The notes: generated by a model not told the origin, from the letters alone. A stretch of 64,000 bases of DNA from Halorientalis litorea (GCF_023028225.1 NZ_CP095482.1:1488001-1552000), one strand, 5' to 3'; counted from the stretch's first letter, positions 24,592-34,277 are shown. Numbers and translations are program-made.

Positions 24592-25941
24592 CTACCGCTC
24601 TTCGACCCGCATCGTCATCTCGTCGGCGGGGTGGGCGGTCAGCGTCGGGAACAGCGTCAGCGGCGTCTCGCCCTCGAAGTCGAGTCGGTACTGGCTGGCG
24701 ACGGTGGCGACGATGGAGCGGGCTTCGAGCATGGCGAGGTGCTTCCCGATGCAGTGGCGCGGGCCGCCGCCGAACGGGAAGTACGCGAACCGCGGTCGGT
24801 CGTTCGCACGTTCGGGGCTCCAGCGGTCGGGGTCGAACGTCTCGGGGTCGTCCCAGTACTTTTCAGAGCGGTGGACGGCCCATTGCGGGAGCATGATGGA
24901 GGCGTCCTCGGGGACGGTGTAGCCGCCGATTTCCACGTCCGTCGTCGGTGACCGGAAGATGGTGTAGACGGGCGGGTACAGCCGCATCGCCTCCTTGATG
25001 ACCCACTCGGTGTACTCCAACTCGCGCACGTCCTCGACTGTCGGGCGGTCGCCGTCGAGTACCTCGTCGAGTTCCGCGTGGACCCGCCGTTCGGCCTCGG
25101 GGTTCTCCGAGAGCAGGAACCACGTGTACGTGAGCGTCAGTGCCGTCGTGTCGTGGCCCGCCAACAGCATCGTCATCATCTCGTCACGCAACTGCTCGTC
25201 GGTCTGCTCGCCGCGTTCGCGCGCCCGCAGGAGTACCGAGAGGAAGTCCATCGGCGCGTCGGGGTCGTCCTCGCTCCCGATGTCGTGGCGTCGCTGTGCG
25301 ACGATGTCGCCGACGAGGTCCTCCAGCGACTCGACGGCTTCGGCGAACTCGGCGTCCCCGGGCATGGGCACCCACTCCGGGAGGGCGAAGCGGATGGGGC
25401 TGGGTTCGAAGCGGAAGGCGACGGGTTCGAGGTCCGCACGGACGCGCTCGACGCGCTCGCGGGGGAGTTCGGTCCCCATCATCAGGTCGAGAATCACGTC
25501 GATGGTGACGGTAGTCATCTCCTCCTCGATATCCACGCGGTCACCGTCCGCCCAGCCGTCGAGCAGGGATTCGGTGTGGTCGACGATGCGGTCGGCCATC
25601 CCCGAGAGCCGTCGCACGTCGAAGGCGGGTTGGGCGAGTTGCCGCTGTTGGCGCCACGTCTCGCCCTCGCTGAGGAGGAGTCCGTTGCCCAGCAAGTCAC
25701 CCAGCGCGTCGTCCTGAAACTCCGGTTTGGTGTAGGTGTCCGCGTCGGCGACGAGGATGCGCTCGATTGCCTCGGGGTCGGTCACCATGTAGGTGTCCAG
25801 CGGCCCCATCTGGAACTGTGCGATGTCGCCGTAGGCCTGTTCCAGCGCGGTCACGAAGCCGAACGGGTCTCGGGCGTACTGGCGACTGCTCCCGAACAGT
25901 GGTTGCCCTCGCGGGCCGGGTGGGGTCTGGGACATCGACAT
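24592..25941 (-). CDS. Cytochrome P450
   Basis: 449-residue soluble monooxygenase. The I-helix oxygen-binding motif is LLAGHDTTALTLTYTWFL, the K-helix ExxR is in EWVIKEAMRLYPP, and the haem-binding loop is FPFGGGPRHCIGKHLAMLEA with the axial Cys. There is no membrane anchor. It resembles soluble bacterial-type fatty-acid hydroxylase P450s; haloarchaeal relatives are classed in families such as CYP174, but I cannot assign one. Electron donors could include the [2Fe-2S] (8775) or [3Fe-4S]-type (46969) ferredoxins of this window, by inference only. Confidence 0.94.
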   Translation of the reverse strand: MSMSQTPPGPRGQPLFGSSRQYARDPFGFVTALEQAYGDIAQFQMGPLDTYMVTDPEAIERILVADADTYTKPEFQDDALGDLLGNGLLLSEGETWRQQRQLAQPAFDVRRLSGMADRIVDHTESLLDGWADGDRVDIEEEMTTVTIDVILDLMMGTELPRERVERVRADLEPVAFRFEPSPIRFALPEWVPMPGDAEFAEAVESLEDLVGDIVAQRRHDIGSEDDPDAPMDFLSVLLRARERGEQTDEQLRDEMMTMLLAGHDTTALTLTYTWFLLSENPEAERRVHAELDEVLDGDRPTVEDVRELEYTEWVIKEAMRLYPPVYTIFRSPTTDVEIGGYTVPEDASIMLPQWAVHRSEKYWDDPETFDPDRWSPERANDRPRFAYFPFGGGPRHCIGKHLAMLEARSIVATVASQYRLDFEGETPLTLFPTLTAHPADEMTMRVEER

Positions 25942-25990
25942 CGCTAGGGGCTACTGCTGTATAAACGCAATCCCGCGTCTCACCCGCTCG

Positions 25991-26422
25991 CTACTCGTAG
26001 CCGATGTCGGGCGTCAGTGCCACGTCGCTCTTGCGGAAGGTGCCGCTCCCACGGGCGAGTTCGTTGCCGTCGTCGTCGTAGGCAACCGACTCCGCGATGA
26101 GTTGCTCGGGGTTCTCGTTGACCAACTCGCCCTCGGCGCGGATGGTCCCCGCCGAGACGGGCCGCTCGAAGTAGAGGTTGAAGTCGGTGGTGAGGACGAA
26201 CACGTCTTCGACGACGGAGTTGGCCGCGAAGAAGGCGGCGTCGTCGAGTGCTTTGAAGTACACCGCGCCGTGGACACCGCTCAGCGCGTGGTGGTACCGT
26301 TCTTTCACCGGAACTTCGACCGTCGCCGCCCCGTCGCCGACGGTGAGTTCCGTCTCGATGGTCTCACCCACGGGCGAGTCGTGGTACATCCGTTCCAGTT
26401 TCCGGTAGTGGGTCTCGGACAT
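25991..26422 (-). CDS. PaaI-like hotdog thioesterase
   Basis: 143-residue single hotdog domain. Typical central segment YHHALSGVHGAVYFKALDDA, followed by strands VFVLTTDFNLYFERPVSAGT. The start at 26422 (MSETHYRKLERMYHDSPVGE) omits an unrelated upstream extension. Hydrolyses acyl-CoA or phenylacetyl-CoA type thioesters; substrate unknown. Downstream of the lactonase-like gene on the same strand with a 31-base gap, so probably co-transcribed. Confidence 0.86.
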   Translation of the reverse strand: MSETHYRKLERMYHDSPVGETIETELTVGDGAATVEVPVKERYHHALSGVHGAVYFKALDDAAFFAANSVVEDVFVLTTDFNLYFERPVSAGTIRAEGELVNENPEQLIAESVAYDDDGNELARGSGTFRKSDVALTPDIGYE

Positions 26423-26453
26423 AGCCGCCCTCCGACGGGCGGGGTGAAAAGTG

Positions 26454-27257
26454 TCAGGGCAGACCGTCGCGCAGTTGTTCCACGTCGTCGCCGTCGTGAC
26501 CACAGTACACCTCGGCGTCGTGGCGGCGTTCGAGTTCCTGTAGCCACCGCAGGCTCTCCTTCCAGTGACGTTTGCTCCAGAGGAGGCCGCCGCCCATCGG
26601 CTTCTCGCCGAAGTAGTTCGCCCGGGTGTACGCCTCGTCGGCGGTGAACAGCACCGTCCCGTAACCGTCGATGTCGAGTTTCGTCCCCAGTAGCCCCGGC
26701 GTGTGGCCCGGCAGGTGGAGGAACTCGATGCCCTCGAAGTGGGTCTCCCGCTCTCGATGGACGATTTCCCAGTTCAGGTCGTGGTCGAAATCGTCGAGGA
26801 CGTAGGCGTCGGACCCCTCGTCGGTTCGGGCACTGTAGTAGGCGTGCTTCAGTTCCTCGGCGTGGACGTAGACGGGCGTGTCCGTCCCGGCGAAGTTGTG
26901 CAGGCCGCCCGCGTGGTCCAGATGGAGGTGCGTCTGGAGGACGGCGTCGATGTCCGAGAGCGCGTACCCGGCGTCGTCCAAGTCGGCTTCGAGCGGGTGT
27001 TCGTCGGCGTCGACGGCCTCGAAGGCGTCGTACAACTCCTCGGGCCAGTGGCCGCTCCCGGCGTCGGGGTGGGACCCGGTGTCCCAGAGGAGCGTCACCT
27101 CCGGGTGGTCGACGACGAGATTGTACACCGGCCCCTCGCCCAGCATCGTCTCCGGGTCCGGGTCTGCGGCCGTCCCCACGTTGAAGTGTTCGACGATGCG
27201 GTTTACGTCCGTCCTGAGCGTGCCCCGGTCGAGCAGGGTGACCGTCACGTCGGCCAT
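26454..27257 (-). CDS. Metallo-beta-lactamase-fold, N-acyl homoserine lactonase-like protein
   Basis: 267 residues. Metal ligands are in QTHLHLDHAGGLHNF (HxHxDH), HLPGHTPGLLG and LFTADEAYTRANYF, the pattern of AiiA-type lactonases. The start at 27257 is supported by the TATA-like AAATTTTAAC at 27281-27290. N-acyl homoserine lactone cleavage is known for AiiA relatives, but lactonase substrates vary widely and the assignment here rests on the family pattern alone. Cytoplasmic. Confidence 0.82.
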   Translation of the reverse strand: MADVTVTLLDRGTLRTDVNRIVEHFNVGTAADPDPETMLGEGPVYNLVVDHPEVTLLWDTGSHPDAGSGHWPEELYDAFEAVDADEHPLEADLDDAGYALSDIDAVLQTHLHLDHAGGLHNFAGTDTPVYVHAEELKHAYYSARTDEGSDAYVLDDFDHDLNWEIVHRERETHFEGIEFLHLPGHTPGLLGTKLDIDGYGTVLFTADEAYTRANYFGEKPMGGGLLWSKRHWKESLRWLQELERRHDAEVYCGHDGDDVEQLRDGLP

Positions 27258-27388
27258 GCCACTCACTCCGCACGGGCGGGGTTAAAATTTCGCCCGAGAA
27301 CGGCACCGGCGGGAACGCGGTGCTCCCCGGCGGGAAATGGTTCCTACGTGTAAATCTGCCGGGTCGGACACGCCGCCCGCGTCGCCGG

Positions 27389-27550
27389 TCACCGGTTCGT
27401 GGTGTTCGTGCTCCCACACTCCGGACACTTCGTGAGCGTTCCCAGCGTCGGGTGGTCGGCCGACTCCCACGCCTCGCTCTCCGCTGGCGTCTCGAACCCA
27501 CACTCGACACACCGTGTCCGGTGGATGCGCGTCGTAGTTTCCTCACCCAT
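27389..27550 (-). CDS. Small zinc-ribbon protein, 53 aa
   Basis: Begins MGEETTTRIHRTRCVECGFE and ends TKCPECGSTNTTNR. Two CxxC knuckles (RCVEC and KCPEC) form a zinc ribbon of the rubredoxin-like type. An upstream in-frame ATG at 27577 would lie inside a 9-base palindrome (27558-27580), so the start at 27550 is preferred. Small haloarchaeal zinc-ribbon proteins are common and mostly uncharacterised. Downstream of an acyl-CoA dehydrogenase on the same strand. Confidence 0.75.
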   Translation of the reverse strand: MGEETTTRIHRTRCVECGFETPAESEAWESADHPTLGTLTKCPECGSTNTTNR

Positions 27551-27557
27551 ACCACGG

Positions 27558-27580
27558 ACTATGGTATTCGGTACCATAGT
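27558..27580 (-). promoter_or_regulatory. Perfect 9-base inverted repeat before the zinc-ribbon gene
   Basis: ACTATGGTA (27558-27566), spacer TTCGG (27567-27571), TACCATAGT (27572-27580): a 9-base palindrome with a 5-base spacer, ending seven bases before the ATG at 27550. Its position over the promoter and start region suggests an operator for a dimeric regulator. It is A+T-rich and lacks a T-tract, so it is not a good terminator. Confidence 0.6.
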
Positions 27581-27651
27581 TGTTGTAACTCACCACGTGA
27601 CACTTCCCGTCTCCCGATGGGTGTCGACTCGGGGCCGTCCGTTCCCGGGGG

Positions 27652-28869
27652 TCACTCCCCGAACCGAGTCACGGGGTCGAGTTCCGCCTCGTCCACGTCG
27701 GCAAAGGCCTCGCGGGCGACGGTTCGTTTGTGCACCTCGTCGGCCCCGTCCACGATGCGGAACGGCCGGACGGCCTCGTAGAAGTCGGCGAGCGGCAGGT
27801 CACGGGCGATGCCGTTCCCGCCGCAGAACTGCACCGCCGTGTCGATGGCCTCTTGGACGACGTTGGCGGTGAACACCTTCGCCATCGACACCTCGGTACG
27901 GGCCTGCCCACCGGCGGCGATTTCGTCGGCGGCCGTGCGGACGAGCGACCGTGCCGCCCCCAGCCGAATCTCGTGGTCGGTAATCGCGTACCGGGGGTGT
28001 TGTTTCTCGGCCATCGGCGTTCCGAACCCCTCGCGTTCGGTCATGTACGCCTTGGCGATGTCTAGGGCGCGGTCGGCCATCCCCGAGTAGCGCATGCAGT
28101 GGGTCAGACGGGCCGGGCCGAGTCGCTCTTGGACGTGCTGGAAGCCCTTCGCCTCCTCGCCGAGCAGGTGTTCCTCGGGAACGCGGACGCCGTCGTACTT
28201 CACTTCGGCGTGGCCCTTGCCCGTCATCTCGCTCCCGATGTGGGGGATGTTCCGGACGATTTCGACGCCGTCGGCCTCTGTCGGGACGAGGAAGACCGAA
28301 CAGCCCTCGTAGGGGTGTGCGTCGGGGTCCGTGCGGGCGAACACCAGCAGTACGTCGGCTCGGATGCCCTGTGTGGTCCACCACTTGTGGCCGTCGATGA
28401 CCCACTCGTCGCCGTCCTTCTCGGCGGTGGTCTGAATCATCTTGGGGTCCGAGCCAGCCCCCTGCATCGGTTCGGTCATCGAGAAGGCCGACCGCATCTC
28501 GCCCGCGACGAGCGGTTCGAGGTACTGCTCTTTCTGGAGGTCCGACCCGTGCAGTTCGAGCAGGTGCATGTTCCCCTCGTCGGGGGCGTCCACGCGCATC
28601 GCCGTCGGCCCGAGCAGACTCCGCCCGGCCTGCTCGAAGGCCGGAAGCACGTCCCGGAAGTCGTGCCCCATCCCGCCGTGTTCCTCGGGGACCTGCGGGG
28701 CGTACACGTCGTACTCGCGTGCCTGCCGTCGCAGGTCGCTGATGGTCCCGTCGGACGCTGTCGCCCCGCCAGCGAGGTCACGTTCCGTCGGGATGACCAC
28801 CTCGTCCATGAACGCTCGCGCACGCGCCGCCAGTTCCGTGGCCGTCTCCGAGTCGTCGAACGAGAGCAT
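27652..28869 (-). CDS. Acyl-CoA dehydrogenase (ACAD10/11-like)
   Basis: 405-residue FAD enzyme. Blocks: MLSFDDSETATELAARARAF, YAPQVPEEHGGMGHDF, AFSMTEPMQGAGSDPKMIQT, WWTTQGIRADVLLVF, and the C-terminal CGGNGIARDLPLADFYEAVR with FRIVDGADEVHKRTVAREA. The last motif and the RFG-like ending resemble the longer ACAD10/11-type subfamily more than the first enzyme at 15899. A TTTTTGTA element around 28892-28898 gives leaderless spacing to the ATG at 28869. Substrate unknown. Confidence 0.92.
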   Translation of the reverse strand: MLSFDDSETATELAARARAFMDEVVIPTERDLAGGATASDGTISDLRRQAREYDVYAPQVPEEHGGMGHDFRDVLPAFEQAGRSLLGPTAMRVDAPDEGNMHLLELHGSDLQKEQYLEPLVAGEMRSAFSMTEPMQGAGSDPKMIQTTAEKDGDEWVIDGHKWWTTQGIRADVLLVFARTDPDAHPYEGCSVFLVPTEADGVEIVRNIPHIGSEMTGKGHAEVKYDGVRVPEEHLLGEEAKGFQHVQERLGPARLTHCMRYSGMADRALDIAKAYMTEREGFGTPMAEKQHPRYAITDHEIRLGAARSLVRTAADEIAAGGQARTEVSMAKVFTANVVQEAIDTAVQFCGGNGIARDLPLADFYEAVRPFRIVDGADEVHKRTVAREAFADVDEAELDPVTRFGE

Positions 28870-29169
28870 GACACGGTGGTTTCGCGCCGACTACAAAAAC
28901 AGCCCCGCCGAACCTCACGTCGCTGGACCAGCCACGTACACTTATACTGGGGTAGGAGCCGCCTCGCCCGACGGCTGGCCGTCGTTGGGGTGTGGTACGC
29001 GACCGTCGGGAGCACTATAGAGCCGACCGGGGGTCCGTTTCGCTAGCCCTCTTCCTGCCGTCGAACTGGCTTCAGTCACTCGGTTCTCGACCCGAACAGA
29101 GGGGGTTTCCCCCGAAGCCCCGCGGGCCGAACAGTGATATACGCGGCGGGTGCAATGAACGCCAACGGG
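28870..29169. other. Intergenic region between acyl-CoA dehydrogenase and leuS
   Basis: No convincing gene. It contains the minus-strand TATA-like element for the acyl-CoA dehydrogenase (28892-28898) and a plus-strand ACTTATACT at about 28939-28947. It also holds a short palindrome GGGGGTTTCCCCC just after 29100, and GATATACG at about 29136-29143, which is 25-28 bases before the preferred leuS start. If transcription begins at the first plus-strand TATA there would be a long leader; I see no recognisable riboswitch. Confidence 0.5.
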
Positions 29170-31860
29170 ATGTCGCGCAGATACGACCACGCTCGGGTGC
29201 AGGAGTACTGGCAACACGTCTGGGACCGCGACGGGGTCTACGAGTGCCCCGAGGACCCCGAGAACCCCACGTACGTCCTCGGGATGTTCCCCTACACCTC
29301 GGGGGCACTCCACATGGGCCACGTCCGAAACTACGCCATCACCGACGCCTACGCCCGCTACCGTCGGATGTGTGGCGACGACGTACTCCACCCGATGGGC
29401 TGGGACGCCTTCGGCCTGCCCGCCGAGAACGCCGCCTTCGAGCGCGACACCGACCCCGAGTCCTGGACCCGAACCTGCATCGAGCGGATGCGCGACGAAC
29501 TGGAGGAGATGGGCTTTGGCTACGACTGGAGCCGCGAGATAACCACCTGTGACCCCGAGTACTACCGCTGGAACCAGTGGCTGTTCACCCGCCTCCACGA
29601 GGCGGGGCTGGTCGAGTACGAGGCCGCCACCGTCAACTGGTGCCCCGACTGTGAGACGGTACTGGCCGACGCGCAGGTCACCGACCACGAACGCGAACGC
29701 GCCGACGGCACGACGGAGACAACCGAGGTGTGCTGGCGCTGTGAGACGCCCGTCGGCCGCCGGGAACTCGACCAGTGGTTCTTCACCATCACCGACTACG
29801 CCGCCGAACTCCACGCCGACTTGGACGAGCTGGACGGGTGGCCCGAGGGCGTCCGCGAGGCCCAGCGCAACTGGATCGGTCGCCGTGAGGGTGCCGAACT
29901 CACCTTCGAGGTTCCCGGCGAGGGACCGGTCGACGTGTTCACGACCCGACTGGACACGGCCTTCGGCGCGACGTATCTGGCCGTGTCGCCGGGCCACGAC
30001 CTCGCGGACGCGGCCGCCGCCACGGACGAACAGGTCGCCGAGTACGTCGAGTCGGTCCGGGCCGCCGACCCCGGCGACGCGGGGCTCTCGGGCGTCGAGA
30101 CGGACCTGACGGCCGTCCATCCGCTGACGGGCGAGGAACTACCGGTCTACGTCGCCGCCTACGTGTTGGACGACGTGGGGACGGGTGCGGTGATGGGCGT
30201 GCCGGCCCACAACGAGCGTGACCACGAGTTCGCCAGCGAACACGACGTGCCCGTCCGGCAGGTGGTCGAACCCGTCGGCGAGGACGGGACGGACCCGGCG
30301 GCCGCCCCCTTCACCGAGGACGGGATGCTCACGAACAGCGGCGAGTACGACGGGCTGGCGAGTTCCGCCGCCCGCGAACGACTGCTCGACCACGACGCCG
30401 TCGAGTCGGCCGTCACCTACCGCCTGCGCGACTGGCTCATCTCCCGCCAGCGGTACTGGGGGACGCCCATCCCGATGGTCCACTGCCCCGACTGTGGCAG
30501 CGTGCCCGTCCCCGACGAGGATCTGCCGGTCGAACTCCCCGAGTTTGTCCGCACGACCGGGAATCCGCTGGACGCCGCGACGGACTGGAAAGAGACCACG
30601 TGTCCCGACTGTGGCGGCCCCGCCGAGCGCGAGACGGACACGATGGACACCTTCGTCGACTCCTCGTGGTACTTCTTGCGGTACTTGGCACCCGGTAGCG
30701 AGGCACGGAGTACCTCGGAAACAGCGAGCGTCGAGGACGCCCCCTTCGACACCGACGCCGCCGACGAGTGGCTCCCCGTCGACGTGTACGTCGGGGGCGA
30801 GGAACACGCCGTCCTCCACCTGCTGTACATCCGGTTTTTCACCCGCGCGCTGGCTGACCTCGGCCTGCTCGACACTCGCGAACCGGTCGACCGGTTGGTC
30901 AATCAGGGGACGGTCCTCCACGGCGGCCGGAAGATGTCGAAATCGAAGGGCAACGCCATCGCACCCCACGAGTACGGGCCCGAGACGACGCGGCTGTTCG
31001 TCCTCTCGGCCGCCCACCCGCGGCAGGATTTCGAGTGGACCACCGAGGACGTGAGCAACGCCTACGAGTTCCAGCAGGACCTCTACCGGATGGTCGCCGC
31101 CTTCGCCGACGGCGACGTTGACACCCGGACCGAGAGCGCGCCCCACGACGCCTACCTCGAACGCGAGGTCGACCGGACCATCGCGGCCGTCACCGACGAG
31201 TACGAGCGGTTCCGGTTCCACCAAGCCATCGGCGAACTCCGGCGGTTCGCCCGCCTGCTCCGCCGGTACCGCGAGTACGACGTTCCCTACAAGTACGCCT
31301 ACGCTCGGGGGTTGCGGACGCTCGCCGCACTGGTCGCGCCCATCGCCCCGTATCTGGGCGAGGAGTTGTGGAGTCTGCTGGGCGAGGACGGGCCGCTGGC
31401 GGCCGCCGACTGGCCCGCCCCGCTCTCGGACGTGCCCGACTACCGCGTCGAGCGGCGGCTCGTGGACCGGACGCTGGCGGACGTGCGCGACATCACCGAC
31501 GTGGTCGACATCGCCGACCCCGAACGCGTCGAGGTGGTCGTCGCACAGGCGTGGAAACACCGCGCCCATGACGCCGTTCGCGAGGCCGAGGACCCGGCCG
31601 CCGTGCCCCGGACGCTCGCCGACGACGCCGAACTCGGGGCGGACGCGGCACGGGCCGCCGAGTACGCCGCCGACTTACGGGCGGAACGCGCCGAACTCGA
31701 ACCGACGGTGTCGCCCGAGCGCGAACTGACGACGCTCGAACAGGCCGCGTGGCTCTTCGAAGACGAGTTCGGTGCCGAAGTGACCGTGCGGCGGGCCACG
31801 GCCGACGACGACCTCGCGGCGAAGGCCCGCCCGAACAAGCCCGCGATTCACATCGAGTGA
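29170..31860 (+). CDS. leuS: Leucyl-tRNA synthetase, bacterial type
   Basis: About 896-residue class I synthetase charging tRNA-Leu. HIGH motif is in [21 protein letters not shown] is in [19 protein letters not shown], the CP1 editing insertion includes [20 protein letters not shown], and zinc-ribbon segments are TVNWCPDC and CPDCGSVP. Overall order matches bacterial LeuRS (compare [17 protein letters not shown]) rather than the archaeal/eukaryal type, so an ancient transfer is inferred. I chose the ATG at 29170 ([20 protein letters not shown]) given the TATA at 29136; ATG at 29155 or 29134 would add 5-12 residues. Confidence 0.95.
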   Translation: MSRRYDHARVQEYWQHVWDRDGVYECPEDPENPTYVLGMFPYTSGALHMGHVRNYAITDAYARYRRMCGDDVLHPMGWDAFGLPAENAAFERDTDPESWTRTCIERMRDELEEMGFGYDWSREITTCDPEYYRWNQWLFTRLHEAGLVEYEAATVNWCPDCETVLADAQVTDHERERADGTTETTEVCWRCETPVGRRELDQWFFTITDYAAELHADLDELDGWPEGVREAQRNWIGRREGAELTFEVPGEGPVDVFTTRLDTAFGATYLAVSPGHDLADAAAATDEQVAEYVESVRAADPGDAGLSGVETDLTAVHPLTGEELPVYVAAYVLDDVGTGAVMGVPAHNERDHEFASEHDVPVRQVVEPVGEDGTDPAAAPFTEDGMLTNSGEYDGLASSAARERLLDHDAVESAVTYRLRDWLISRQRYWGTPIPMVHCPDCGSVPVPDEDLPVELPEFVRTTGNPLDAATDWKETTCPDCGGPAERETDTMDTFVDSSWYFLRYLAPGSEARSTSETASVEDAPFDTDAADEWLPVDVYVGGEEHAVLHLLYIRFFTRALADLGLLDTREPVDRLVNQGTVLHGGRKMSKSKGNAIAPHEYGPETTRLFVLSAAHPRQDFEWTTEDVSNAYEFQQDLYRMVAAFADGDVDTRTESAPHDAYLEREVDRTIAAVTDEYERFRFHQAIGELRRFARLLRRYREYDVPYKYAYARGLRTLAALVAPIAPYLGEELWSLLGEDGPLAAADWPAPLSDVPDYRVERRLVDRTLADVRDITDVVDIADPERVEVVVAQAWKHRAHDAVREAEDPAAVPRTLADDAELGADAARAAEYAADLRAERAELEPTVSPERELTTLEQAAWLFEDEFGAEVTVRRATADDDLAAKARPNKPAIHIE

Positions 31861-31906
31861 GGTCGTTCCGTTGACTATTTGACGGACCCGGCCACCCATC
31901 TCGCCC

Positions 31907-32656
31907 ATGGCAGCAACAGTTCGTGGCACGGTTCGAGGGATGGGCGAGCGAGCGAACCCGGCGTTCGCGACGGGTGCCGTCGTCGTCCCCGTCGCGGTAC
32001 TGCTCGCTGCGACGCTGTTCGGAACGGTCCAACACCACACGTACGCACACGTCATGGCTGGCGTCCTCTGGACGGGGACGGACCTGTTCATGGCGATGGT
32101 CCTCGGCCCGGTGCTGGGCGGCCTCTCCGTGGACGCACGGGCCGACGTGTTCCGCCGGTTCACGCCCAAGATGACGTTCCTGATGCCGTCGCTCGCGCTT
32201 GTCACCATCGCCGGCGGCATCACGCTCGCGCTCCGTCTCGACGTGTTCCCCAACGCCCACCCGTGGCTGGCGATACTGACGGCCGCGACGCTCCTCCCCG
32301 CGCTCGCGCTCATCGGCTGGCAGTTCGACGCCTTGACCGACACGCGCTGGCTGGCCGCGTTCGGAGTTGCCCTCGTGGGTAGTGGCGCGTATCTGGCGAC
32401 GACGCTCCCGGCCTTCGCGATGACCTCCCCGGCGATGCTCGTGACGCTCGTCATCGTCACCGTCCTCAGCGTCCTCGGGTTCGGCGTCCTGATGCCCGGC
32501 GAGGTGCGGATGTATCTGGAGATGACCTCCGAGAACCCCGACACCGACGTCATCAGCACCATCGGGATGCGGAACGCGAAACTCGCGGGCGTGCAGGGGC
32601 TGTTCCAGTTGACGATCGTCGCCGTGATGGTGTACGTCCGGTGGGGCGGCCTCTGA
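31907..32656 (+). CDS. Polytopic membrane protein, CopD/DUF2269-like
   Basis: 249 residues with about six to seven hydrophobic segments. The segment HVMAGVLWTGTDLFMAMVLG recalls the conserved helix of CopD-type copper-resistance and related membrane proteins, but metal-ligand residues are few (a His in TYAHVMAG and HHT). An internal ATG at 31940 (MGERANP) is an alternative start. The C-terminus carries MPGEVRMYLEMTSENPDTDV then a last helix. Function uncertain. Downstream of leuS on the same strand with a 46-base gap. Confidence 0.7.
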   Translation: MAATVRGTVRGMGERANPAFATGAVVVPVAVLLAATLFGTVQHHTYAHVMAGVLWTGTDLFMAMVLGPVLGGLSVDARADVFRRFTPKMTFLMPSLALVTIAGGITLALRLDVFPNAHPWLAILTAATLLPALALIGWQFDALTDTRWLAAFGVALVGSGAYLATTLPAFAMTSPAMLVTLVIVTVLSVLGFGVLMPGEVRMYLEMTSENPDTDVISTIGMRNAKLAGVQGLFQLTIVAVMVYVRWGGL

Positions 32657-32745
32657 GCCGGGTTTCGGGCTGTGGAACGGCCGTTCGACTTTTATTACTG
32701 GCACCGAAACTCCGTGTATATCCCCCTTCACGGAGACTGTCACTG

Positions 32746-33417
32746 ATGCCCGACGCGCGCTTCCGTCGTGCCCGCCCCGCCGATGCAGGGACCATTCTCG
32801 ACATCAAGCGGGCGGCAATCGAGGAACTCGAACACTGGCAGTACTCCCCCGAACAGATCGACGTGTGGGCACCGAAAGACAGCTACGTCGACACCTTCGA
32901 GGAGGCCATCGCGGACGACCGCTTCGTCGTCCACGTCGCCGAACGGGACGGCGAGATACTCGGCTACGGCGCGCTGACCGTCCCCGACGAACGCATCGAC
33001 GCCATCTACGTCCGGCCCGACGCCCACGGTGAGGGCATCGCCACCGCGCTCCTCAAGCAACTGGAACTGAGTGCCCAGTTTCAGGGCATCGACGAACTCG
33101 ACATCGTCGCCGCGCGTAACGCCGTCGGGTTCTACCAGTCGGTCGGCTACTGGCGACTCGAGGACGAGGTGGTGACCGTCGAGGACGTGGACGTGTTGTT
33201 CGTCCGTATGCGCAAGGACCTCCGTGAACTCGACCCCGACGACATCTTCGAGGACGTGCCCGAGGACAGGGTGCCCGAGGACGCCGATTGGTTCGAACTC
33301 GGTGCCCAGTCGGAGGCCGACGTGGACCCCGACGAGTGGTTCGAGAGCGATGGCGACGACGAGCGGATAGACGACGAGACGTACGAGGAGTGGTTCGGCC
33401 CCCACGTCGAGGACTGA
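32746..33417 (+). CDS. GNAT-family N-acetyltransferase with acidic tail
   Basis: 223 residues. GNAT fold spans about residues 1-150: FRRARPADAGTILDIKRAAI, acetyl-CoA-binding motif A in AIYVRPDAHGEGIATALLKQ, and motif B region NAVGFYQSVGYWR. Residues 155-223 form a very acidic tail (DPDDIFEDVPEDRVPEDADW and on). A TATA-like GTGTATATCC near 32715 sits at leaderless distance from the ATG at 32746. Substrate unknown; could be protein or small-molecule amino groups. Confidence 0.87.
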   Translation: MPDARFRRARPADAGTILDIKRAAIEELEHWQYSPEQIDVWAPKDSYVDTFEEAIADDRFVVHVAERDGEILGYGALTVPDERIDAIYVRPDAHGEGIATALLKQLELSAQFQGIDELDIVAARNAVGFYQSVGYWRLEDEVVTVEDVDVLFVRMRKDLRELDPDDIFEDVPEDRVPEDADWFELGAQSEADVDPDEWFESDGDDERIDDETYEEWFGPHVED

Positions 33418-33440
33418 CTGTGTGAGCGACCGGGAGCGGG

Positions 33441-34196
33441 CTACCGGCCGTCGCGTACGACGGGTTCGAACACCTCGTGGTGGAGGCGGTCGACGACCGT
33501 CTCCGAGAGTGCGCGGAGGTTGACGGCGTCCTCGCGGTTGTAGGAGACGAGCGTCTCCAGCGCGCCGTCTCTCCCGCGTTCGTGTTCCCGCCACAGTCGC
33601 ACGGCGTCCTCCCCGGAGATGTCCGGCCGGTCCCGTTCGATGCCGACGTCCGCCTCGACCTGTTTCAGGCCGCCGCTGAGCCCGAGTTTGCGACAGGTGT
33701 ACAGCAAATCGAGGTGGGGGTGGTCCAGCGAGAGGTCGAACGAGGTTTCGAGGAAGGGGACGTCGAACCGGGCACCGTTGAACGTCACCAGCAGGTCGGC
33801 GTCGGCGAACGCCGCGCGCAGGGCGTCGGCCGTCAGGTCGTCGCCGCGGACGAGCGTGGTCGTCTCGCCGCCCTGGTGGACGCTCACCGTCGTCACGCGG
33901 TCGCTGTACTGGTCCAGTCCCGTAGTCTCGATGTCGAAGAAACAGGCCCGCTCCCGGAAGTTCTCGTAGAGTCGCCACCGCTCGCTCGACGGGAACTGTT
34001 CGTCGAAGTACCGGGCGTCGTCCGCGGCGAGGCGGTCACGGGCGGTGTCGATGAACGCCTCGATTCGGTCCGCCGTCGTCTCACCCACGACTGTCCCGTC
34101 GAACTCGTTCCAGTGGGTGACGCCAGCCTCCCAGAGTTTCCGTTCCGTCGTCTCGCCCACGCCCCGAACCGGGATGAAACTGTTCTCGATGCGCAC
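33441..34196 (-). CDS. DEDD 3'-5' exonuclease-like protein with helix-hairpin-helix N-terminus
   Basis: 251 residues. Residues about 3-55 resemble a helix-hairpin-helix (SFIPVRGVGETTERKLWEAG). The rest is an RNase H-like exonuclease: ExoI FFDIETTGLDQYSD (Asp and Glu ligands), ExoII LVTFNGARFDVPFLETSFDL, and ExoIII YNREDAVNLRALSETVVD. Resembles the YprB-type ribonuclease H domain family. Starts with GTG at 34196; TATA-like TTTATACC near 34218-34225 gives leaderless spacing. Probably acts in DNA repair or RNA processing. Confidence 0.86.
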   Translation of the reverse strand: MRIENSFIPVRGVGETTERKLWEAGVTHWNEFDGTVVGETTADRIEAFIDTARDRLAADDARYFDEQFPSSERWRLYENFRERACFFDIETTGLDQYSDRVTTVSVHQGGETTTLVRGDDLTADALRAAFADADLLVTFNGARFDVPFLETSFDLSLDHPHLDLLYTCRKLGLSGGLKQVEADVGIERDRPDISGEDAVRLWREHERGRDGALETLVSYNREDAVNLRALSETVVDRLHHEVFEPVVRDGR

Positions 34197-34277
34197 AGTC
34201 GGGAAAGCGGGGCGACGGTATAAACGTCTCCGGGTTCCGGGGCAACTGGTTTGGTCCCCGCGCTCGCAGGTCCGGGC

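Noticed and set aside
29101-29115. GGGGGTTTCCCCC palindrome as a terminator or riboswitch
   Set aside because: Only five base pairs with a three-base loop and no T-tract; listed as a note in the leuS upstream region only.
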